A model generated the notes under the pieces. The model searched no databases and had not been told where the DNA came from. It saw nothing but the letters and a program-made list of their open reading frames with translations. 64,000 nucleotides of DNA from the NCBI RefSeq assembly GCF_001632365.1, contig NW_024468545.1, positions 323,731 through 387,730 on the forward strand, given 5' to 3'. The translations under genes and the position numbers were made by a program. Positions 46,363 through 57,550 of this stretch are shown in pieces. Each line of letters starts with the position of its first letter. Position 1 is the first letter of the stretch. The stretch is from Laetiporus sulphureus 93-53. Lineage: Eukaryota > Basidiomycota > Agaricomycetes > Polyporales > Laetiporaceae.

Positions 46363-48838
46363 TCAAGGGAGATCCAACCACAACGCGACTAGCTTCGTGA
46401 AGTTTGGTGTGCCGACACCGGTAACAGGATCCCAACCAGGTTCAGCGTAGAATCCCTCAGTGCCACATCCTGGGTTCGACCCATTGGTGATATCGTTGAA
46501 TGCCTCCATGAACGTGGATGTGTAAATCTGCAGGCATGCTGACCATGAGCTCAATGGCCGACAATTTACAGAAGAAACGCACCGTTGGGTTGATGAAGCC
46601 AATAGGACCTTTCCCGGCGGCAAAGCGCGCATCGTTGATGGCAGAGAATATGGATGCCGAGACCGGTGACGAGCATGATGTACCATAAACGAGATAGAAC
46701 TCTCCCTGGATAGCTACCACATAATTTGCACTATGCAAAGCTTCATTTAGCAGCGCCATCCAAGGCTTTGTGCTGGAAGGACGCACCCATTCGCAGAGAT
46801 ATCTGGGAATCCTCGCGAGTTTCCGGACGAGTTATATATTGTTGGCGAGTATGGAGGTGGATAGTCAGTCAGATACTTCTCAACGGCAGTCTTCTGATAG
46901 GACGGCATGGCAAAGACGTTCGAGAATCCGCCGCCGGAATAGATCACCTGCTCGCAAGCACTTTCCGGTTCGTAGACCTACTGATCCTTGAGATCATGTT
47001 TCACAATCAGAATCGAAGTGTTTGACGCACCGTCGACCCTGGATTGACTTGGGTAGCGCCCACGCTGGTGATATAAGGACACGTCCCCGGGAATGATGGG
47101 TTGAAATCCGGAGCGCCGGCAGCCTGAGTTCCGTTCGAGTACAAACAGTAGTCGCCGTTCCCTGCAACACCATAGTCGCCGGAGGAATAGAGGATCGTCA
47201 TACCCATCAAGCCGAGCTATCAACGAGATCATGAAGCTGTTATTGGGGACGAGTGCACGCAAAGAGGCTCTACAAACCTTAGCATATTCGGCGCATTGCC
47301 TTTCCTCATACGCTGGAGTCAGATCGGCCTCATTATATCCATATGATGTTGACATCACATATGCGGGAGTGACCGTGCCGCACGCTTCCGGACCTGATCA
47401 TGAAAAGATCGGTCAACTCCATCGACCACCAACATGAATGTGGAAAGATGCCATTTACGTACCCTCATAGCCACCGTACGGGTCAGGATATATGGCGTCA
47501 AACTCCGGATCGTCCCCTCCTTCAAATGTGCAATAGGAACCATCGAGAGCGTCAAGAAGGTTGTTGAATGAAGCGCCTATAACCATAAAGCGGAGATGAG
47601 CAATCATGCGACGGTCATGTTAGACATCAGACGCACCTTCCACGTCATCTCCTGCTTGGTAGAGCTGAACAGGTTGTGTCTTACCGACCAACGTCATCGC
47701 ATACTGTAGATCCAGGTTCGATTCGCCATTGTAGTCGAATCCGGTCTGATTGGTTTGAATAAATCCTGTGGAACGTTCATGCCTACATTTCATCTTGATC
47801 CGGTCAGAAGAACGCACCGCCATCGATACTGTTCAACATAGGTCTCTCTCCGATCTGACTCGGGGAAAACTCCCCGAAGAACATGTCGAGATCGGTGGCG
47901 ACGTATGCTTGCGGAGTATACTCAACTGTCGGTGCATTTCTATCAGTGAAATTGTTGAGCCCTGCTAAGGTGAGTACAATGCATACCGATGGCAAGGGCC
48001 CTCTCGTTGTCGGAAACAGGTGTATAGTTGAAGCTGTAGAGCACACGCAGGCAATCTGGGACAATTGCATTAGAACAATTTGCGAGTTCCGATGCGATAC
48101 TCTACCGCACATGCGGTTATAATAGTCAGAATAGCCTGACTAGAACAAAGACAAACTAACCTCCAGCGTGCCCGTAGTCTTCGGGAAAGTGGTGCCGAAA
48201 CCAGGTTGACCGACCGCATGGGCATTTGCGTCCTCTTCTGCTCCATTTCTCTTCTCGAATTGCAGAGGCGTTCGTTTCGGCTTGACGTCGAAGTGTAACG
48301 TCGGTATAACCAGCTCGACATGCCTCGAGACATGCTCAGGCAAGTGGTATTTCTCGTGACACGCGACGTGCGTGTAGCTCTCATCATCACCGAATTGATA
48401 GACGTAGTATTCCGTCCCAAGCAGCTGTTCAGCTTCCTCGATGGTCACGTTGGCTTGTATCCATCCTCCACCAGGGATGAGCTTGACATGGTCCGGCCCC
48501 AAGCCACTCTCGAGTAACCACGAGCTAACCGTATCGACAGACTCTTGCGTTGGGCGGAACGTCGCAGCGACCTTCGCAGGGCTCCAGTGCTTCCCGTAGT
48601 TTGGAGACTCGGGATGAGAGACATCCACGAGGAATTCCTCGATCATATCGAGATTGGGCTGCGCAAGGCCGATGCGGAATGGTAAGATCATGCTGGGCTC
48701 TGCGCGGCGCACAGGCGCCCAGCCGGCGGGGATGTGGATGCGAGACTCATGAACAACAGGTAGAGATGACGCTGACGGGGCTCCTGCAACCGAAAGGCCC
48801 AGGGTCACCACGATAACTAGACGGGAGAGGAGCAACAT
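46363..48838 (-). CDS. S53 (sedolisin/tripeptidyl peptidase) copy 2, intact
   Basis: Secreted acid serine-carboxyl peptidase. Signal peptide ([19 protein letters not shown]), Pro-kumamolisin propeptide ([42 protein letters not shown]), then the catalytic domain. Active-site segments: [13 protein letters not shown] (Glu and Asp), [12 protein letters not shown] (Asp) and [14 protein letters not shown] (Ser). The calcium site is [22 protein letters not shown]. Exon 1 is 48838-48161 (226 codons); exon 2 starts at 48101. I followed every exon and found no stop or frameshift. The product is about 590 to 600 residues, usual for the family. The start is the ATG directly before the hydrophobic signal core. 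It probably feeds on external protein at acid pH (family knowledge). Confidence 0.92.
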
Positions 48839-50335
48839 CTCAAATAGAGGGGAAAAGTCCGCACCACAAGGCTCAATCAAGTTGGGGCGTTCGGCGATTT
48901 ATATCTGCTGCTGAATGGGCATCTCAGATGCCGTTGATCCTGACCTATATTGGGCGCATCATCGTGGAGGATGAGAAGAGGCAGTACATAAGCGTGACCT
49001 GACTCAGGCATGCTCTTGAGAATGAGACCACATGGAACAGCAGAAATTCCACACGAATCGTTTTGCGATAACACGTACAGAGGCCTAAAACTGGGCCGAC
49101 ATAAGCCATCCGTGACATTGAAAAGGAACGTTAGGAACGGTACATGCTCATGCTGCCAATGTTGCTGCAATACGTACCTCCTGCAAATCTAACAGCTGCG
49201 CGGTCGAGATGGCAATGCCGATCTGAGCTACTTGATAGCCGAGAAGGACTTCAAAGCCTGATGAATCCATAAGACGAGCATCATCAGCGTTCCCATGGCG
49301 GGAATGTATGCACGGTATAGGTGTCCTTATCGTATCGCAAACGATGTATCCGCTGCCAAGCAAGAAACCAATATAGAATCAATGTGGATAGGAATTCGCA
49401 ATAGAAAGTGCACATCCATGCACTGAGAAGTAATATAGCAACAACACCGCCTCGAGGGATACGCGCTTGCAATTAGTCCATCATTCGCGATGCAAGAACG
49501 TACAGGCCTTTTTTTGAAGACGCATCATCTCACGCCTAGCGGGTTCACAGCACGATGTTTTGCGTGGCAGGTCGGCATAAGATGCCGTTGCATTCTCGGA
49601 GGATCAAACATGATGCCAGTTTCAACTCCGATATATGAATGTGGTACAGTCATCGATCCGACATCGCAAGGGTTCAGTGAGTAGCCATTTTTCCGGTAGC
49701 ATTAAAACAGAGGGACATTGTCAGCTTCAGGCAAACGCCAGAGACATGAATCAACCAATGTTACGCTCGGGGTCCTTACAGTCATGAGCTAGAGAGCAAG
49801 ATCTTTCCTATTCAGACCAGAAGTCTACTCGTCCAGAGAGGTGAAGCTGAGAAGCGTGTGTAGTCGATTTGTCCAAAACAGATTTCGTCAGATGCATGAT
49901 ACCGGACGAAGGAACACAACGAGTTCAAGCAGTCCAGGGATTAAGACAGGCTGAAAACCCGCGCCTGACAGTTTCTGAGTATCCAGCTAGTAATATCCAC
50001 ACAGCAAGTTGTATGTTCAATGAAGATAGTGTTGGAGTCCAAGGCATGGGTCGTGTGAACGCCAACGACTCAGATTACAAGCGCCTAGTATAGATAGAGC
50101 GCCCGTTAACAGCAAAAGTTTGTCATTTCTAACTATTGCATTTATTGGAATCGAGCGCGGAAACACACCAAGCAGAGTAACATAACAGGCCAAAGGAAAT
50201 GCAAACAAAAAGTTGTGCTACAGACACAGACGATGCGAACCGCGAGCAATGGTAGTACGTCTCAAGGTACACCAATGCGGCACAATAGTATTGTTCATTC
50301 TTCGTGATCAAGCATCATCAAACAAAGGAAGTTCG
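48839..50335. other. Upstream region of S53 copy 2, with duplicated segment and weak relic
   Basis: The part 49012-49210 is duplicated at 51781-52010 next to the S53 relic. A minus-strand frame at 49284-49472 contains a hydrophobic run (GGVVAILLLSAWMCTF..LILYWFLAW) that could be a membrane-protein relic. I cannot connect it to a gene. The remainder shows nothing. Confidence 0.4.
48897..48903 (-). promoter_or_regulatory. TATA box of S53 copy 2
   Basis: TATAAAT on the minus strand, about 59 bases before the ATG at 48838. Confidence 0.55.
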
Positions 50336-51760
50336 AGCAACTTAGGAAGGTTAGGTGTGCTGACAAGTACTCAAGACTGGATCCCAGCATGGCTCAGCAG
50401 AGAACGCGTTCATCCGGCAGCCAGGGTTGTTGCTGCTGGTAATGTCACCGTTGAACGCCTCTTGGAAAATGGGGGCATAGATCCGCGAACGGCTCTTCAG
50501 TCGATACTGACATTCGATGATTGCTCTGACTTACTGCTGGGTTGATGAAGCTTAGGACCTTTGCTGATCGCGAGGCGTGCCGCACTGGCATACGTCGTTG
50601 ATAGAGGAGAACATGGCGGCAACGGGGGGAAGGAGCACCACGTGCCGCAGACGAGCCACCACTCATCTTGCACAGTGATCAGGTAATTCGTGCTGGATAA
50701 TGCCACATGAACAGTAATCATGAAACACAGGCTGTAACACCTACTCATCCATTAGCGGAAGGATCAGGAAATGCGCGAGAGTTTGTGGTGTAGACGCACG
50801 AGGAGTATGGCTGTGGGTAGTGAAAGGTCGGATTATATCCATCCTCGTAGGTGCAATATGTGCCGTCAAGGGCATCCAGGAGGTTGCCGAACGAGGCACC
50901 TATGGCAATGAAGCAGAGGCAAGCAATGGTAATGCTAGCGTCAGAAGTAGCCTCGCCATCATCTAAAACTTGATTGAGCTGAACAAGCAGCGTTGGTCCA
51001 GCCGATGTCATCGTGTAGTGAAAGTTCAGATTTGATTGGTCGTTGTATCCGGACCCGGTCTGGTTGGTCTGAATAAATCCTGAAGGAGATTCGTGACTGA
51101 GATTCATTTATCTGCAGTGACACGACTCACCACTGTCCATACTCTTCATAACGGGTGTTCCTCCAAACTGGCTCAAGGAGAACTCCCCGAAGAACATGTC
51201 GCGATTTTTGGCAACGTACCCTTGTGGGATATATTCAGCTTTCAACGAATGACGCTCAGCGAGCTACACAGCTTACACAAACAGTTGGGATAATCTGCTG
51301 GTCCCAGACGGCGAGCAACACCGCTACAATCTGGAGAATATATGGTCAGCGCAGGTCAGATGAGTTTCGGACTAGAGAGGGAATTATCTAACCTCTCGCG
51401 TGCTTGCCTCTGGCAGATTTGTCTACAGATTAGCGTTTTGGCAATTTTTGGTTCAATCGTCCTCTTCTCAAGCTGAAGAGATGTTTGTGTCCGCTTTGGC
51501 TTGACGTTGAAGTACAAAATTGGCGTTATGAGTTCGATGTGCTTCGAGACATGCTCAAGTAAATGGCATTTCTCGTGACGCGAGACGTTGGTGTACCTCC
51601 CATCGTCGACAGACTGATAGATGTAGTATTCCGTCCAGAGCTAGCAGCTGCGGCCTCCTCAATCGTCACATTGGCCTGTGGCCAACTCCTCCAGGGGCGA
51701 GCTTAATGCGATCTGGCTCTAAGCTACTCTTAAGGAGCCACGAGTGGACGGTATCGACAG
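50336..51760 (-). pseudogene. S53 peptidase copy 3, heavily deleted relic
   Basis: Minus-strand remains of a gene closely related to copy 2. Readable parts: the propeptide region (about 51760-51470), VEYTPQ-like and [21 protein letters not shown] (active-site Glu/Asp region, Glu already lost), [18 protein letters not shown], then directly RAFPDPSANG, TNYLITVQDEWWLVCGTWCS (the catalytic-Ser motif GTSCSS has decayed to GTWCSF) and traces of the calcium site. Between YPQPYSS and RAFPD about 260 codons are missing, including the oxyanion Asp. Its 5' end, signal peptide and promoter are absent. Confidence 0.9.
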
Positions 51761-51777
51761 GTTAGGTTACCTAACCT
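51759..51777. repeat. Perfect 9-base palindrome at a deletion junction
   Basis: Arms AGGTTAGGT and ACCTAACCT around a single T. It is part of a 20-base insert (51761-51780) that replaces the 471 bases corresponding to 48541-49011 of copy 2. The CCTAACCTAAC part loosely resembles telomeric repeats. Confidence 0.85.
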
Positions 51778-51780
51778 AAC

Positions 51781-52010
51781 GCTCTTGAGAATGAGACCAC
51801 AAGGGACAGCAGACGTACCACATGAACGATTATGCGATAACGTATAACGTATATAGAGACCTGCGTCTTGGGACTGGCGTAAGCCATCCGTGACCTTGAA
51901 AGAGCATGTTAGCGAGGATACATGCTCGCACTACTAACGCGGCCACAGTACGCACCTCATGCGCATCGATATACGTTCCTATACATCTGACAGCTGCGCG
52001 ATTGTGTGGT
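51781..52010. repeat. Diverged copy of the S53 copy 2 upstream region
   Basis: Matches 49012-49210 with scattered differences, sharing for example GCTCTTGAGAATGAGACCAC, TAAGCCATCCGTGAC and CAGCTGCGCG. It shows that copy 3 arose by duplication of a block that included sequence at least 370 bases upstream of the start codon. Confidence 0.75.
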
Positions 52011-52471
52011 TACGAAGCGCTCATTGGGTTCGGGGTGGAGACTCGTCCGGTGGTAAGGAGATAAAAACGATAAGAAAGAGATCGTCAAAGGCCATCTTAC
52101 CGTCAAGGAGCATCACGACTTCTTCGATGGAACGTATATCGACGAGAGTCGAGACGCAAACGAAACGCTGACGGGTTCTTATTGATCAGTATATCGAAAG
52201 AAAATCACTTTCGGTGAGAGCGAAGAAGTGAACAAGAGGACATTCCACGAACGGACTGTTGTTCTGAATAACTGTCATCGCATCGGGTTGGGAGTCGAGA
52301 TGCCACGAGAGCAGTAAGCAAAAAGGACTTGGAGCCGAAATTACAATCAGGAAGATTGAACAACGGAGAAAGATGACAAATGTTCATCAAAGCTAACCTC
52401 TGTCGGCTGTGTCATCATCCTCAACGCCGTGACCTCGGTGAACAGCTGAGCATCAATCGCGGCCAACCCAA
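52011..52471. other. Spacer 3' of the CHAT gene
   Basis: No exon recognised in 460 bases. Confidence 0.5.
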
Positions 52472-54367
52472 TCACAGTCCCACATGTATGAACGGCACCC
52501 ATGAAAATGACATCGTCTTCGATTGGGCCCCTCGCTCGCGCAGCATCTTGGTGGCGTAATGAAGAGCAATCGCTGCCTTAGTGCTATCTGGCTTGCCGGC
52601 CATGGAAATGATACTGCGATAGCCTGCGCGCTGCATGGCTTCCGTGAGGTGTGCAGCATTGGCGACGAGGTTCTCGGCTCCTGCAGCTGTCTCGCAAGCA
52701 GAGAGGAAAGCGAAGTCGGCATGCCCTAGACGCTCTGTACAAATTAGGCTGGACATGGTCAAACGTCCATCGTGCAGTATCAGGGCACTATCCAGTGGGT
52801 TAGGAATGCCTTGTGTTCCGTGACACGCAAAGTGGACCCAGCTATGATTCCGCATCCCATCCAAGACGCTCTACACGGTGCCTGCCGAATCTTGCAATAC
52901 TTGTGAAGCGATCTTGAAGTGAGACGCGATCTGCTCGATTTTGCAAACCTCTTCTTGGGCGTTGGGGAGTGCTGGATATAAATAAGAGTGACATGCGCCG
53001 CTTTGAGACTGACTGACTGCTAATACGCTGATTGGTTTATTCGACGACGGTAACGGTTTAGGTGGCGAAAGAGCGGCCAGCGTGGATGTGTATGATGGTA
53101 TAACATAGTCAGAAATCTTGTGACCAATTCCACCTTTGGAGTAGTCACCCGCCGCGTGAAGAGGCATGAATGCTAAAATGCTAATCGGACAGAACCACAG
53201 GCGAGGAGGATCGGTGCAGACATCGGCGGGCTAGTAAAGAATCGTGGGTGAATGTACCTTGAGGCGAAAAGCGCGAGACTTACGACAATTGACAGGGCCT
53301 TTAGGATCGGCTGCACGAGCAATTCCCATAGTTTAGATAGGACATCGGCCAGGGCGCCCAAAGGATGTCCATTCGTGTCCACCATCTTTGCAGGTCTATC
53401 ATTGCGATAGGGCCATTCAGGCCTTGAGAATCCCAACTGCCGCCGAAATTGCTCCACAGTTTCGAAGCTGATCTTGGTTGGGACGTGCAAAACATCTTGA
53501 TGTCCCTTTCTCAGGACAAGCGCATCAACGCCATCATAGTAGTTGCGGTTGAGGATGACAACCGGGCTACAGACTAAGGCATTTTGGATTTTGCGAGAAC
53601 TCTCTGTAATTCGAAATCCACGTGAGCGGATACGTCTCCCCGATTGACTGGAGACACTCCGTAAAATCGACGAAGGCGTGTGTGTACCTGTAGACGGAAT
53701 CTCCGTATTGCTTGCGAAAACTGGCATCATTGAGTAGGTGGCGAAAATGTCCTAAAGTGAAGGGTCGACGCTCTTGTTGGAGAGCCTTCTGCATTTTTCC
53801 TAGGACCTGGAATAGCATGTAAAGGAGAAGGAATGCTTCTCGCAGAAAGTCCAGATATGCAGCATCATCCAATGGCATTTCTTCGTCTTGTGCCCAAAAT
53901 GCCAGCATAAACAGTCTCGATAGCAAAGCATCCCGCGAGCGGAAGTCGAAGGTGAGTTCTTGATAACTGACTACTTGAGTGTCTAGGTGAATCCATGCCA
54001 CTTTCGTGGTCTGAGACTTGCTTCTCGCGGCACTATTTTTGTGAGGAGGATGTGGACACCGCGTCATGAACCATGCCAGCGACTGAACTCTGTCCAATGT
54101 CTCCACCGCCTCTTCGTACGCGCCCTGTCCTATCAATCGGCTGACCTCATCACGATGCAAACTGAGTGAGGCTCGACTCATCCACCCAGGACGCGAAGGA
54201 GTTTCTGTGAACCAGATAGTCCTGAAGAAGAGATCCTCGGGTATTCTATCCATGATGTCAAGGACCTGCTCCAATCCGCTCTGCGCCGGATGAACCACAA
54301 GGAATGGCTTGATGCCTTCGAAGAGCTCGGTTGTAAACAAGCCAGCAACCGAAGCGGCCTGCGCCAT
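52472..54367 (-). pseudogene. CHAT-domain (caspase-like) gene with an in-frame stop
   Basis: The C-terminal half is a CHAT domain as found in the large basidiomycete CHAT families: CSPVVILNRN, WELLVQPILKALS, WFCPISILAFMPLHAAGDYS, then VHFACHGTQ (catalytic His) and FAFLSACETA (catalytic Cys), HLTEAMQRAGYRSII, and the usual terminal FSWVPFIHVG. An in-frame TAG at 52871-52873 lies just before VLDGMRNHSWVHFACHG and removes both catalytic residues if real. The MW.I.D..AP stretch normally after GYRSII is missing. Exons connect through introns at about 53690-53651 (40 bases) and 53275-53230. The first ~230 residues (MAQAASVAGLFTTELFEG onward) are one long open exon without recognisable TPRs. Start at 54367 is a guess; an upstream splice acceptor is possible. 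Confidence 0.75.
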
Positions 54368-55087
54368 GACTCTACATACGACACCGCTGTAGCGTACTTT
54401 AGTTGTATATGGACATTTCATACCTAGCACACAGGTAGGCGTGGTATTGAGGAACGTTGCCTCGAGCAAAAGTGACGTCTACGTTATGCAGTGAAACTCG
54501 ATGAGGATGAGACATCACTGGAGAAGGGGCTCGCAGCCATACCAAGTACTATCGACGTTCAGGGGAAAGTTCTATCGGCCCCAAGGGTGAGTGTTGACCG
54601 AGAAATTCGGGTTACTTTGCGACTGTTGAACTTTGGGATTGCGCGCTAAGATGCTAAGACTATGCAGAGTGACTCTTTGTACATGTTTGTAGTCTAAGGT
54701 TCCTGATCGTGGGCTTTATGTACTAGTAATCCCATTATTGAGTGTTGAGAGAGCTTCGATGTTATTGATGATGGTCGAGCGTTGCAACGTTGAACGTTTG
54801 AACGCGAATTGAGAAAGCTATAGCTAATGAAGCGCCCACCGACAGTGCCACTGCAACATTTCAGATTATCGCATACATTCGGAACTGTCCTCGAAATGCT
54901 ACCATCACAGTCCAAGCACAACCAAGGCAGCCACAGAGTCATACTACACACTCAGACGTGAGTAATCAATGTACATGCACCTGAAGTTCTTCCACACAAC
55001 GCTGTCGAATCATTTCAACACCTCTCTCCTCGATTCGTTGTCCGCACCTGATGACGATGCCAGCCCCACCAATCCCCGGTCTCCCAA
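54368..55087. other. Spacer between CHAT gene and S53 copy 4
   Basis: No gene recognised. The end near 54370-54470 remains open in the CHAT frame, so it may contain a first exon or leader. Confidence 0.45.
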
Positions 55088-57550
55088 TCACGGAAGCAAG
55101 AGCCAGAGCGCAAGCAGCTTCACGAAGTTGGGGGTACCAACGCCCGTGACGGGGTCCCACCCAGGCTGAGCGTAGAATCCCTCGGTGCCGCAGCCGGGGT
55201 TGCTGCCGCTCGTGATGTCGTTGAACGCGGCCATGAATACAGGAGTGTAGATCTGCAATTCTTCCTCAGTCGGGCTCCAGAAGAGGCTAGCACAGAGTAC
55301 GCACCGTAGGGTTGATGAAACCAATCGGGCCTTTGCCAATGGCGAGACGCGCGTCATTGATCGCCGAGAAAATCGCCGCGCTGACGGGAGAAGAGCAGGA
55401 GGTGCCGTACACCAGGTAGTACTCGCCGCTGACAGCGACAACGTAGTTGGCACTGTGCGATATGACGGTCAGCATTTGCTAGGAGGCAATGGCGAGCAGA
55501 TCTACCCGTTCGCGGAGATATCGGGGAAGCCACGCGAGGTCGCGTTGTAGATGTCAGACGCGTACGGCGGTGGATATGTCGTCAGGTAGTGCTCAACTGC
55601 GGCCTTCTGGTACTTCGGCCTGGCGAACACGTTGGAAAACCCTCCGCCGGAGTAGATCACCTGCTCGCACGCAGATTCCGGCTCCCATACCTGGTCAAGA
55701 AGAACCTTACGGTCAATGCATGAGCATAATGATGTAACACGAGGGTTACGCACAGTTGCGTTCGGGTTAACTTGCGTAGCGCCGACGCTGGTCACGTACG
55801 GGCATCCTCCGGGGAACGTGGGCGCGAAGATATCGCCGTAATAGTCCTCATAGCCCTCTGAGTCGAGACAGATACCATATTGCCCTGCAACGCCTTCATC
55901 ACCGGAGGAATAGAGGATCGTCGTTCCCAACAGGCCGAGCTAACCCCAAGGCGTCCAAACTCTATCAAGTCATGGGGATCTGCAGTGACACATACCTTGG
56001 CATACTCGGCGCACTGTCGCTGGGCGTACGCGGGCGTCAAATCGGCCTCTGTATAGCCGTAAGACGTGGACATGATGTATGCGGGAGTGATTGTGCCACA
56101 GTTCTCAGGTCCTATACCGTAGCGTAAGTAGCGCGCTCTTAGAGACTGTTTGCGTAAGATGCAATCTTTACCTTGATAGCCAACGCCATATGGGTCGGGG
56201 TAGGTTGCGTCGTACTCCGGATTATCGCCACCCTCGAATGTGCAGTAGGATGCGTCCAATGCATCCAGAAGGTTGTCGAACGAAGCACCTGAATATGCAT
56301 GCTCGGTGTCGGGTATTTTGGCACAGCAAAGATGATCGCGTACCTTCATACAGGTCTCCAGCCTGGTAAAGTGTAACGGGTTGCTTGCCAGTAACCAATG
56401 ACATTGAGTATTGGAGGTCCAGGTTAGATTCGCCAGCGTAGCCAAAGCCACCATAGTTGCTCAGTACACCTAAGGTCCACGGATCAGCCTGTTAGATCCA
56501 CCGGACCCACAAGGGATAACAATAAAGTTACCTCCATCTATGCTGTCCAGGATCGGCCTCTCCCCGACTTGACTTGGAGAAAAATTCGCAAAGAACATAT
56601 CAAGATCGTCTGCAATGTACCCTTGAGGGGTATATTCCACTAGAATGAGGTATGAGCGACTACTGTGATTAGTTTCATCTGCACACTGCGTACCAATCGC
56701 GATGGAGTTTTTGTCGGCGGCAAAGGGTTCGTAGACAAAGGAGTAAAGAGCGCGAAGACAGTCGGGAACAATTTGCTCGTCGCAGTCCTCCAGCTCGGAA
56801 ATGATAGTCTGATCAATAGAAAACAAGATCAACCAAGAAGTTCTCCCACCCAAAAATGAGACTTACCGAGATGGTCCCAGACGTTTTGGGGAAACTGGTT
56901 CCGAAGTTTGGCTGGCCCACAGATTGCGCGGAAGCGTTGTTCTGACTTCCATCCTTCTTGTCGTACTTGCTGTACTGCACCGGCGCAGCTTTCGGCTTCG
57001 CGTCAAAGTGCAGGGTAGGAGTCACGAGTTCGACGTGCTTCGCAACGTCCTCGGGCAGATGGTACCTTTCATGGCACCCGATATGCGTGTGACTCTCATC
57101 ATCACCGTACTGGTATACGTAGTACTCCGTGCCGAGCAGGCTCTCCGCCTCGTCGATTGTCACGTTCGTCAGCACCCATCCGCCACCGTAGCTGAGAGTG
57201 ACGCGTTCTGCCTCGATGCCGTTGTCGACGAGCCATCCAATGACGGTGTTGACCGACTCCTGCGTGGGGCGGAACGTCTGCGCGACCCTGGCGGGACTCC
57301 AGTGCTGGCCATAGTTGGGCGAGTCGGGGTGTGACACGTCCATGATGTACGACTCGATGTTTTCGAGGTTCGGCTGGACGAGACCGATGCGCATGGGGAG
57401 GATCATGCTGGAGTCGGCGCGCCGCATGGGCGACCAGCCGAGAGGAACCCGACCGCGCGTTTCGTGGACGACGCGAGACGATGAGAAAGAGGCCACCCCT
57501 CCGATGGAGAGGGCCAGCGACAGCGCGGAGAGCATACGAGTGGCAAGCAT
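55088..57550 (-). CDS. S53 (sedolisin/tripeptidyl peptidase) copy 4, intact
   Basis: Same architecture as copy 2. Signal peptide (MLATRMLSALSLALSIGGVAS), propeptide (GLVQPNLENIESYIMDVSHPD, ERYHLPEDVAKHVELVTPTLHF), then the catalytic domain with [13 protein letters not shown] (Glu/Asp), LYSSGDEGVAG (Asp), [15 protein letters not shown] (Ser) and [22 protein letters not shown] (calcium). All exons read through without a stop. It is the most diverged of the four: the segment after SGDEG (DSEGYEDYYGDIFAP) differs from the short YPNGTQAVGAPD loop of copies 1 and 2, which may alter substrate range (inference). A minus-strand TATAAAAA at 57613-57620 lies about 65 bases upstream of the ATG. Confidence 0.92.

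Noticed and set aside
46462..46480. Sequence resembling a tRNA B box (GGGTTCGACCCA)
   Set aside because: It lies inside the conserved S53 calcium-site exon, with no A box or cloverleaf around it. A similar string at about 47708 is also inside an exon.
49284..49472. Hydrophobic minus-strand frame, possible membrane protein
   Set aside because: Only one exon-sized piece with no supported start, continuation or family; mentioned only in the spacer entry.
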